Origin: Bacteroides sp.
Lineage (GTDB): Bacteria; Bacteroidota; Bacteroidia; Bacteroidales; Bacteroidaceae
Direction: 5' to 3'
DNA length: 18,947 bases
Assembly: GCA_019416685.1 (NCBI GenBank)
Contig: DXWV01000051.1
Coordinates: 1-18,947 of the forward strand
In this document: positions 7,849 through 14,960 of the stretch, in pieces
Numbering within the stretch: position 1 is the stretch's first letter
Layout: every line of letters begins with the position of its first letter
Position numbers and translations under genes: made by a program
The notes under the pieces: generated by a model
The model's database searches: none
What the model was told of the DNA's origin: nothing
The model's input: the letters and a program-made list of their open reading frames with translations, nothing else

Positions 7849-10800
7849 ATGAAAAAGATTACTTTGTTTAGCGTTATGGCCATGTTCTGTCTGGCTGGTA
7901 ATGTGCAAGCTCAAGAAGCTCCTTCCTATCCGGAATCTGCTTCGACAGAAGTATTTGATTTTACTCCATGGAATGAAGAGAAAATTCTGGATTTGTTTGT
8001 AGCAGCAGCCGAAAATGGCAGAAAATATCCCACTACTGAAGAGTGGAGTGCTGCGGGTTTTAATCTTGATTTGGAGTTTTCGCGTTCTCATGTACGTCCT
8101 CGTAAGATTATGGAAGATCCTACAAAACAACTCGTAAAAGATGTTTATTCTACTCGTAGACTTTGGATGAATATTCCGACAGGACAGGGACAAGATGTAG
8201 GTGGATATCCCAGCGCCCAGTTTAATAGTGATGTCTATTCTATGTGGAATTATACAAATTTATTTGGTTCTTGGAATCATCAGCCATTTCAGGCACCGGG
8301 TTCTTGGGCAGATGCCGCACACAAGAATGGTACTGATATTTTTAGTGGTATTAAGTTTTTTGAAAGTTGGACTCCGGGAAGTACAGCTAATGATTATATT
8401 AAACTGATTACTAAGAAGAATGCAGATGGAACTTATCGTTATGTAGATGCATTTTTGAATGCTTTAATGTTCTTTGGACTTGATGGTATCAATTATAACT
8501 GGGAGGATAGTGGTTATAGTGACCCGGACGTTGTAAAGTTCCATCAGGCGCTTTATAAGAAGGCTGAAGAGATTGGGTTTGCCAATTTTCATATCGGACT
8601 TTATACTCAGGATAGTTCATTGACAAGTCGTAACGTTGATATGTATGGTAACGAAGATGGTAAGACAACAGATGTAATGTTAAACTATTCGGGTGGAAAC
8701 TTTGCTACTTATAGTATGGGATCATCAGTCAAGGTGGCAAAAGAGGCTTTGGGTACGGCTGATGGCTTGTATGCAGGTGTTTGGATTTCAAATATGGATC
8801 GTTCTTGGAATAAATTAAATGCCGATGCAGATACTAAAGAGTGTGGTCTTTGTTTGTGGGGTGAACACAAGATCAGTCGTTTTTTCCAGTTTGCGTTGGG
8901 AGATAATCAGACCGAACTTCAGTCTAATTATCAGAAATTACTTGAAAAAGGCTTTTCGGGTGGTAATCGTACTCCTATTGATCGTCCGACGCCTGTAAAT
9001 AGTGGTATTATATTCGAAGTCTCTGATGAGACTAAGAAAGATTTACAGATGACTAATTTCTGCGGTCTTGCAGAATTTGTTCCGGAACGTACTGCTATTC
9101 AGGGAGATCTTCCTTTCAATACTCATTTTACTTTGGGTAATGGTGACCGTTACAATTATAAAGGAAAGAAGACTTTTGGAAGTTGGTATAACATGGCACA
9201 ACAAGATGTAGTTCCTACATATCGTTGGTTGGTTTATCAATCGAATGCTACTGTAAAGTCTGCAGACATCGCAGTTGAGTATACGCATGAGGATGCTTAT
9301 ATTGGTGGATCTTCTTTACGTTTGAGTGGTGAACCTACTACTCAGGGTTCTGATATTGTTTTGTATCGTACTAAATTAAATGTTACCGGTGATAACCCGG
9401 TTGCTAAGGTTGCATTGAAGTCGGGAGTTAGTGGAACAAATCCTTCTAACCTGTATGTCATTGTGAAAAAAATGGATGATAATACATGGTTGGAATCTCC
9501 TGTTGGTGATTTGGCTGGTGCTACTTGGGGAGAAAAGAAAGTTACTTTAAGTGGTATTGGTAAAGGAGATGTTATTGAATATATAGGTTTCCGCGTAAAG
9601 GGTGCTTATAGCGGTAATTATAACATGTTGGTTGGTAAACTGGAATTAAGTGATGATCGTTCGGGCGTTATTCCAGCTTCTATTGACTCAAAGAGTATTA
9701 TTGCTGAAGTGAAAGAAGAAACTACGAAATCTCTTTCTGTTAAGTTGACATGGGAAGTGGATGCAACAAATTATACCACAGCTCGTAAGGATTATGGTAT
9801 GATTTACAATGATGAAGTAAATATTGATCATTTTGATATATTGTACAAAAATGGAAAAGATGGTAGAGTTGCTGAAATAGCTCGTACTTCTACATGGTCT
9901 GCGTATGTAGGTAATATTATGTTTGAAGGAACAGAGGATGATCCGTATATTGGTATACGTTCGGTATCTGTCGATCTGAAAACATACTCACCAATAGAAT
10001 GGATTCATATAGAGCGTGCAACAGGTGTATTGCCTTCGTTTAACAATGACCCATATTGTGAGTCTGGGCTGAATTATAATGCTGAAGGATCTGATATTGC
10101 TGTTATTCAGCGATATATTGAACAGTTTAAGATAAGCGGAGGAATTGATAATATAGATTATACGGCAAATGCGCCTCAGGCAGATGGTACTCAGTATGCT
10201 TTGTGTAATCAAACATTGAAGGTTGAACAAGGGCAAAAATTAGAATTATTCTTTAAAGCTCATGATACTTCTACTGATCATCCGGAAACAGTCAACCCTG
10301 ATGGATTGAGATTCTGTTTGGCAAAAGCTTATATTGATTTAAATGGAAGTAACTCATTTGAGCCAGCAGACGAATTAATTTTCCAGTTGGGTAAGGTTAA
10401 AGGTGGCACCGTAGAGTTTGAAACTACGGGTGTTACTCAGGAATTTACTATCCCGGCAGATGCAAGACCGGGCGTAAGCCGTTTGCGTGTAGTATTCTCT
10501 GATGCATGGTTTGCTCACCCCGGACCTTGTGGATTTACAGCTAAAGGATTTACATTGGATATTCCGGTAGAAATCACGGGTAATAACCCATCACGCCAAC
10601 CGGATCCGGATATGCACGATCAAGGTGTTGCTGATGAACCGGAAGGATTAGCAGGTGGATTGCCGGATGGTGTGGAAAACACATTTGCTGATAAGGCATC
10701 AAGTATTTCTAAAATGTGGCCTACAGTTGTTGAAGACGTAATTAATTTTGAGAATGTGGATAAAGCATGGATTTATACCATTTCCGGTCAGTTGATAAAG

Positions 10801-10914
10801 TATATAGATAATGTCCCTTCCTCTGTAAACGTATCAGAAATAGTTCCGGCTACATATGTTGTAAAGATGCAAAAGGGTCAGGTGGTACGTAGTCAAAAGA
10901 TGTTTAAGAAATAA
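7849..10914 (+). CDS. Multidomain GH85 endo-beta-N-acetylglucosaminidase
   Basis: GH85 enzymes cut the chitobiose core of N-glycans, releasing the glycan and leaving one GlcNAc on the protein. The signal peptide MKKITLFSVMAMFCLAGNVQA is probably cut after A21, with no lipobox. The catalytic barrel spans about 80-400. It contains DAAHKNGTDIFSGIKFF and LDGINYNWED, where N217 and E219 match the family Asn-x-Glu pair (Asn orients the N-acetyl group, Glu is acid/base). The segment FNTHFTLGNGDRYNYKGKK and WYNMAQQDVVPTYRW (about 423-460) is a strong GH85 signature. After it come a galactose-binding-like domain (about 470-605), an Ig/FN3-like domain (about 610-725), a probable GEVED domain (about 770-908, KAYIDLNGSNSFEPADELIF), an acidic linker, and a C-terminal domain (about 955-1021) resembling a type IX sorting domain. 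At 1021 residues it is long but plausible. GH18 was considered and fits less well. It is third in the susCD operon. Confidence 0.9.
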   Translation: MKKITLFSVMAMFCLAGNVQAQEAPSYPESASTEVFDFTPWNEEKILDLFVAAAENGRKYPTTEEWSAAGFNLDLEFSRSHVRPRKIMEDPTKQLVKDVYSTRRLWMNIPTGQGQDVGGYPSAQFNSDVYSMWNYTNLFGSWNHQPFQAPGSWADAAHKNGTDIFSGIKFFESWTPGSTANDYIKLITKKNADGTYRYVDAFLNALMFFGLDGINYNWEDSGYSDPDVVKFHQALYKKAEEIGFANFHIGLYTQDSSLTSRNVDMYGNEDGKTTDVMLNYSGGNFATYSMGSSVKVAKEALGTADGLYAGVWISNMDRSWNKLNADADTKECGLCLWGEHKISRFFQFALGDNQTELQSNYQKLLEKGFSGGNRTPIDRPTPVNSGIIFEVSDETKKDLQMTNFCGLAEFVPERTAIQGDLPFNTHFTLGNGDRYNYKGKKTFGSWYNMAQQDVVPTYRWLVYQSNATVKSADIAVEYTHEDAYIGGSSLRLSGEPTTQGSDIVLYRTKLNVTGDNPVAKVALKSGVSGTNPSNLYVIVKKMDDNTWLESPVGDLAGATWGEKKVTLSGIGKGDVIEYIGFRVKGAYSGNYNMLVGKLELSDDRSGVIPASIDSKSIIAEVKEETTKSLSVKLTWEVDATNYTTARKDYGMIYNDEVNIDHFDILYKNGKDGRVAEIARTSTWSAYVGNIMFEGTEDDPYIGIRSVSVDLKTYSPIEWIHIERATGVLPSFNNDPYCESGLNYNAEGSDIAVIQRYIEQFKISGGIDNIDYTANAPQADGTQYALCNQTLKVEQGQKLELFFKAHDTSTDHPETVNPDGLRFCLAKAYIDLNGSNSFEPADELIFQLGKVKGGTVEFETTGVTQEFTIPADARPGVSRLRVVFSDAWFAHPGPCGFTAKGFTLDIPVEITGNNPSRQPDPDMHDQGVADEPEGLAGGLPDGVENTFADKASSISKMWPTVVEDVINFENVDKAWIYTISGQLIKYIDNVPSSVNVSEIVPATYVVKMQKGQVVRSQKMFKK

Positions 10915-10960
10915 ATACTATTTTATTTTAAAATAAATATCTTATTATAATTTGATTATT

Positions 10961-11001
10961 GAAGGATTGTCCGTAGCTATGAGTTATTTGGACAATCCTT
11001 C
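10961..11001 (+). terminator. Intrinsic terminator after the GH85 gene
   Basis: Perfect 12-bp arms gaaggattgtcc (10961-10972) and ggacaatccttc (10990-11001) enclose a 17-base loop and are followed by ttctttatt. It closes the susC-susD-GH85 operon and ends only 20 bases before the sialidase start codon, so it would also lie in the sialidase leader of any read-through transcript. Confidence 0.75.
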
Positions 11002-11021
11002 TTCTTTATTACAGTTTAGTT

Positions 11022-12188
11022 ATGTATTCGAAATATTATTTGGTATCATTTTTTTGTTTTTTTTCTATTCCTTGTTGGGGATTCATTTTTGATTCGTTCT
11101 TTTTAGAACGTGTTCTTTTATTTGATATGGGAGATGCCGGCTCTAAATTTTATCGTATACCTGGGCTAGTGACGGCGGCCGATGGTTCTTTGGTAGTAGT
11201 GGCAGACAGGCGTTGGGATAAGATAAATGATCTTCCGGCACATATAGATGTAGTGTCTCGCCGGAGTGAGGATAATGGCAAAACATGGTCGGAGACAGTA
11301 ACAATAGCAGGTGAAGGAACGATTGTTGGTTATGGAGATCCGGCTATCGTTTTGGATAGGAGAACAGGGCATTTACTCTGTATTTTTGCTTCAGGCAACG
11401 GATTATGGCAATCGTGTGAAAATAATCTGATGCGGATTAATATTTCTAAGAGCGTCGATAATGGTAAAACATGGAGTGTTCCCGTAGATATCACTTCACA
11501 AATTTATGGAAAAGACTGTCCGGATAAAATCAGAAAATGTTGGTATGGGGCTTTTGCCTCTTCCGGAAGAGCTTTACAGTTACGGGATGGCCGGATTATG
11601 TTTTGTATAGCTGTAAGAACGACATCTGACTGGGGAGGCTCCTTAAGCAATTATGTATGTTACTCTGATAATGGTGGAAGTACTTGGAAAGTTTCAGAGA
11701 ATGCGGCCGATAGTAATGGTGATGAAGCCAAACTAATTGAACTGAATAATGGTGATATTTTAATGAGTATTCGTAATAGGGAAAAAGGGTTCCGTAAATT
11801 TTGTATATCTCAGGATAGAGGAATGACATGGGGAAAATCATACTTACAGCCAGATATTCAGGATCCGGCTTGTAATGGTGATATTATGCGATACTCTACC
11901 GTAAAAGAAGGTGCTCTTAAAAATATAATTCTTCATTCTATCCCTGACGATAATCATATCCGACAAAATGTTTCCGTTTTTTTAAGTTATGATGAAGGAA
12001 AAAACTGGTCGGTAAAGAAAACAGTATTATCCGGATTATCAGCCTATTCATCAATGACGGTGTTACCGGACGGGACTATTGGTATTGTAGTGGAAGAAGG
12101 TAAATGGGATGATTCATTACCGGGCATCGATGGCTTTAAACTTTGGTTTGTTCGTTTCACATTGAGTTGGCTTATGAATGAAAGCTGA
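11022..12188 (+). CDS. nanH: GH33 exo-alpha-sialidase (neuraminidase), compact form
   Basis: It removes terminal sialic acid from host glycans, probably in the periplasm or at the surface. A hydrophobic N-terminus (about residues 1-20) is a probable signal peptide, with no convincing lipobox (SIPC). The six-bladed propeller is marked by YRIP (R45, first Arg of the triad). Five Asp boxes follow: SEDNGKTW 82-89, SVDNGKTW 144-151, SDNGGSTW 215-222, SQDRGMTW 263-270 and SYDEGKNW 322-329. The other active-site residues can be assigned by pattern: acid/base Asp in NDLPAHID (probably D70), E235 in GDEAK, R251 in SIRN, R314 in IRQN, and the nucleophile Y342 in AYSSMT. At 388 residues it holds essentially only the catalytic domain; some Bacteroides sialidases carry an extra N-terminal domain. 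The symbol is the usual one for Bacteroides sialidases, not a verified orthology. Confidence 0.95.
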   Translation: MYSKYYLVSFFCFFSIPCWGFIFDSFFLERVLLFDMGDAGSKFYRIPGLVTAADGSLVVVADRRWDKINDLPAHIDVVSRRSEDNGKTWSETVTIAGEGTIVGYGDPAIVLDRRTGHLLCIFASGNGLWQSCENNLMRINISKSVDNGKTWSVPVDITSQIYGKDCPDKIRKCWYGAFASSGRALQLRDGRIMFCIAVRTTSDWGGSLSNYVCYSDNGGSTWKVSENAADSNGDEAKLIELNNGDILMSIRNREKGFRKFCISQDRGMTWGKSYLQPDIQDPACNGDIMRYSTVKEGALKNIILHSIPDDNHIRQNVSVFLSYDEGKNWSVKKTVLSGLSAYSSMTVLPDGTIGIVVEEGKWDDSLPGIDGFKLWFVRFTLSWLMNES

Positions 12189-12250
12189 TTCAATTAAATC
12201 AGGGTATACTTTAAGGTGAGATTATATTATGAATTTCTTTGATTGTGAAA

Positions 12251-12281
12251 TTAGTATTTTAACAGTGATTTAAAATACTAA
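12251..12281 (+). terminator. Inverted repeat between convergent genes, likely terminator for sialidase
   Basis: Perfect 11-bp arms ttagtatttta (12251-12261) and taaaatactaa (12271-12281) enclose a 9-base loop. It lies 62 bases after the sialidase stop. The stem is AT-rich and no T-tract follows, so termination efficiency is uncertain. Confidence 0.5.
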
Positions 12282-12307
12282 TTAACAACAAGTTAAATAC
12301 GTACTTT

Positions 12308-12339
12308 AGCAACACAAAAGTACGTACTTTTGTGTTGCT
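12308..12339. terminator. Perfect 32-bp palindrome between convergent genes, probable bidirectional terminator
   Basis: Arms agcaacacaaaagtac (12308-12323) and gtacttttgtgttgct (12324-12339) are exact reverse complements with no spacer. It lies 30 bases beyond the GH20 stop on the minus strand. No T-tract follows on either strand, so a protein-binding palindrome is an alternative. Part of it, tacgtacttt at 12321-12330, is also present directly upstream at 12298-12307. Confidence 0.55.
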
Positions 12340-12369
12340 TGATTATCATTACTTTACGATCATAAAATA

Positions 12370-14745
12370 TTATTCTACTATAACTTCATCTATAAACATG
12401 TGTGCTTTCTCTGTGCGTGCACCATGCCAATCCGGAATAGAAGAAGTTGTATCTACTAATATCCGAATGCGGTTTGCCTCTACTTCTTTGAATTGACAAC
12501 TATATTCTGCCAGTCCATCTTTAACATCAGCTGTAGCAACGGGAATATCTGTCTCTCCTTGTTTGACAAACTCACCATCTTTTCCGGTAGCTGTCCATAC
12601 GGTAATCTTTGTGGGTGGGAAGATATATTCACCAAATTGTATCATAGCTCCTACTTTGACGGAAGATACAGGTGTTACTTTTCCTAAATCAATGGTAATA
12701 TCCATCGGTTCATTCATGAATCCCATCCAATAGCCTGTACTGTAATTGAAATCCCCTCGTAGTCCGTCTGTAAGGATAGAAGCTCCGGCAAATGTATATT
12801 TCTCTGTTGGAGTGGTTGCCAGAGTTACCTGTTTACCAGTTGCTTTGTTGAATTTGAATTCTTTCTTAAATGTACGGGTTTTTACATTGTCTCTTACCAC
12901 GATTGCCTGTAACATACAGCTTTTTGTAATAGCTATTGGTTGGGTATAACGAGCACTTTCTTCTGTAGGCTGACTTCCGTCCAGTGTATAATACATAGGT
13001 GAGTCTCCCAGTGTCGACAGAGTTACTACTACTTTGCCTTCAGAAGCAGTAGGCACATCATATTTTGCTGCTATTTCATAAATATGCTTTCCATAATTCA
13101 CGCCCATTACATTATAAATAGATACAATGTGGCTGAGGCTGTTTTGAAAACGTTCCCAGCTTTTGTTTGCAGGTTGTGTCCATTGTACCTCACTTAATGC
13201 AGCCAGGCGGGGGAGTAGCATGTATTCCAACTGTTCATTGCTTAAGATATATTCTGTCCACAGGTTGCCTTGTGCTCCGATAATGTAAGCACGTTCCTGT
13301 TCGTTAAGTACAGCAGGAACCGGTTCTAATGAATATACTTTTTCGACAGGGTTGTATCCACCGATAGCTAAAGGCTCATCCTGTGTATTCATTGTCGGAT
13401 AGTAATCCAGATATACATAGTTGTTAGGAGTCATGATGACCGGATGTTTTAAACGGGCTGCTTCGATGCCGCCATCCATTCCACGCCATGACATTACAGT
13501 GGCGTTAGGAGCCAGTTCTCCTTCCAGAATTTCGTCCCAACCGATAATTTTACGTCCATGATCATTCAAAAATTTCTCAACACGGGCAGTAACATAACTT
13601 TGAAGAAAGAATTCTGCTTTATGTTTTTCATTTGCTTTCAATCCTTTGGCTTTGATACGCGATTGACATCTGGGACATTTTTCCCAACGTACTTTGGGAC
13701 ATTCATCCCCACCGATATGTATATATTCTGAAGGGAATAATTCCATGACTTCCGTTAAGACATCTTCAATGAAAGTGAACGTCTCTTCTTTACCCGGACA
13801 TAATACATCATCGCGTACACCCCATTGACCGGATACTTCATACGGTCCGCCTGTACATCCCAGATTAGGATAAGCTGCCAATGCTGCCATCATATGACCC
13901 GGAAGGTCGATTTCCGGAATAATATTGATACAACGCTCATTGGCATATTTTACAACCTCTTTTATATCTTCCTGTGTATAAAATCCGCCATAGGGAGTGG
14001 TATCATAGTTTTCCCATTCTTTACGTATCATCGTTTTATTACGGATACTGCCGATCTCTGTCAGAAGGGGATATTTCTTTATTTCAATACGCCATCCCTG
14101 ATCGTCTGTAAGGTGCCAGTGCAATTGGTTTTGTTTGTGAAGGGCCATAAGATCGAGTATCTTTTTCATCTCTTCTTTAGGAAAGAAATGACGGGCTACG
14201 TCAATGTGCAGGCCTCTGTAACCAAAACGTGGGGCATCTTTAATTTCCATACAAGGTGATGTCCACTGAATATCAGATGTAGGTTCGTTTCCGTAAATAG
14301 CTACCGGTAATAATTGTTTTAACGTCTGAATGGCATAGAATACTCCGCTGCGGTCAGAGGCTTGTATAGTTATTTTGTCTGGTTGTATATTGAGTTCATA
14401 ACCTTCGGGAACTATTTTTTCATTGGTTTTAAAAACAATACTTTGCTCGGGAAGTGTTTCGGTCTCATTCAGTGGTTGAGATGTTGTTTGAAATCCGGAT
14501 ACTGCATTCAGGTTTCGACTAAATGAGTCGATAATGGGAGTGCTGCTTTTATCTAATTCCGGAGATACATAGAAAACAGTTGAATTGTTGAATACGAATT
14601 GTCCTGTGTTTGTTTTTAATTCATTGGGTTGGGGGATGAGAGAACATTGTCCTTTATTTCCTTTTTCCTGACAAGAGGTTGTACTCAACATGAAAGCACA
14701 TAAAGATGCGGATAGTATCCCGCAAAAGTGTTTCGATAAACTCAT
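12370..14745 (-). CDS. GH20 beta-N-acetylhexosaminidase lipoprotein
   Basis: It removes terminal beta-GlcNAc or GalNAc by substrate-assisted catalysis. The lipoprotein signal ends LSTTSC with Cys25. A GH20b-type N-terminal domain covers about 35-165. The GH20 barrel (about 172-525) shows PRFGYRGLHIDVARHFFPKE, LHWHLTDDQGWRIEIKKYP, IIPEIDLPGHMMAALAAYP and HIGGDECPKVRWEKC, with the catalytic Asp-Glu pair at D347-E348, then GWDEIL and GAQGNLWTEYI. After the barrel come a chitobiase-C-like region (about 565-630, YYTLDGSQPTEE) and a C-terminal F5/8 discoidin-type carbohydrate-binding domain (about 640-791). The 791-residue length is normal for Bacteroidales enzymes. It is transcribed opposite to its neighbours, converging on the sialidase and diverging from the GH2 gene. 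The lipoprotein is not strongly acidic after Cys (QEKGNK), so a periplasmic location is as likely as a surface one. Confidence 0.95.
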   Translation of the reverse strand: MSLSKHFCGILSASLCAFMLSTTSCQEKGNKGQCSLIPQPNELKTNTGQFVFNNSTVFYVSPELDKSSTPIIDSFSRNLNAVSGFQTTSQPLNETETLPEQSIVFKTNEKIVPEGYELNIQPDKITIQASDRSGVFYAIQTLKQLLPVAIYGNEPTSDIQWTSPCMEIKDAPRFGYRGLHIDVARHFFPKEEMKKILDLMALHKQNQLHWHLTDDQGWRIEIKKYPLLTEIGSIRNKTMIRKEWENYDTTPYGGFYTQEDIKEVVKYANERCINIIPEIDLPGHMMAALAAYPNLGCTGGPYEVSGQWGVRDDVLCPGKEETFTFIEDVLTEVMELFPSEYIHIGGDECPKVRWEKCPRCQSRIKAKGLKANEKHKAEFFLQSYVTARVEKFLNDHGRKIIGWDEILEGELAPNATVMSWRGMDGGIEAARLKHPVIMTPNNYVYLDYYPTMNTQDEPLAIGGYNPVEKVYSLEPVPAVLNEQERAYIIGAQGNLWTEYILSNEQLEYMLLPRLAALSEVQWTQPANKSWERFQNSLSHIVSIYNVMGVNYGKHIYEIAAKYDVPTASEGKVVVTLSTLGDSPMYYTLDGSQPTEESARYTQPIAITKSCMLQAIVVRDNVKTRTFKKEFKFNKATGKQVTLATTPTEKYTFAGASILTDGLRGDFNYSTGYWMGFMNEPMDITIDLGKVTPVSSVKVGAMIQFGEYIFPPTKITVWTATGKDGEFVKQGETDIPVATADVKDGLAEYSCQFKEVEANRIRILVDTTSSIPDWHGARTEKAHMFIDEVIVE

Positions 14746-14960
14746 AAGTAATAATTTAATGGGTTATTGATAATTCCTTTATTATATAATACAATTGTAA
14801 AGCGGATAGTGCTAACTTAAAATTAATTAATTTCTCTATTGTCTTTAAAATAATTGATTTCTACTATTTTATGAGTTTTAAATTAGGATTGTTAAGTTAG
14901 TTTTCTATATATTTGTCTATCCTGAAACAGGTCTTATTTTTTACACTTAATTAAAATACC
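14746..14960. promoter_or_regulatory. Divergent promoter region between GH20 and GH2 genes
   Basis: These 215 AT-rich bases hold no gene and must contain the start signals for both divergent genes. Only the GH2-directed side shows a recognisable Bacteroides -7 box. On the GH20 side the closest match is the weak tacaattg (minus strand, about 14791-14798). Confidence 0.5.
14889..14915 (+). promoter_or_regulatory. Candidate primary-sigma promoter of the GH2 gene
   Basis: tatatttg at 14908-14915 is an exact match to the Bacteroides -7 consensus TAnnTTTG. An upstream TTG (14889-14891) is a possible -33 element, though it is a few bases closer than usual. The predicted start near 14918-14922 gives a leader of about 40 bases before ATG 14961. 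Confidence 0.5.

Noticed and set aside
7849..10914. GH18 assignment for the endoglycosidase
   Set aside because: The Asn-x-Glu pair and the FNTHFTLGNGDRY / WYNMAQQD segment fit GH85, and no GH18 DxxDxDxE motif is present.
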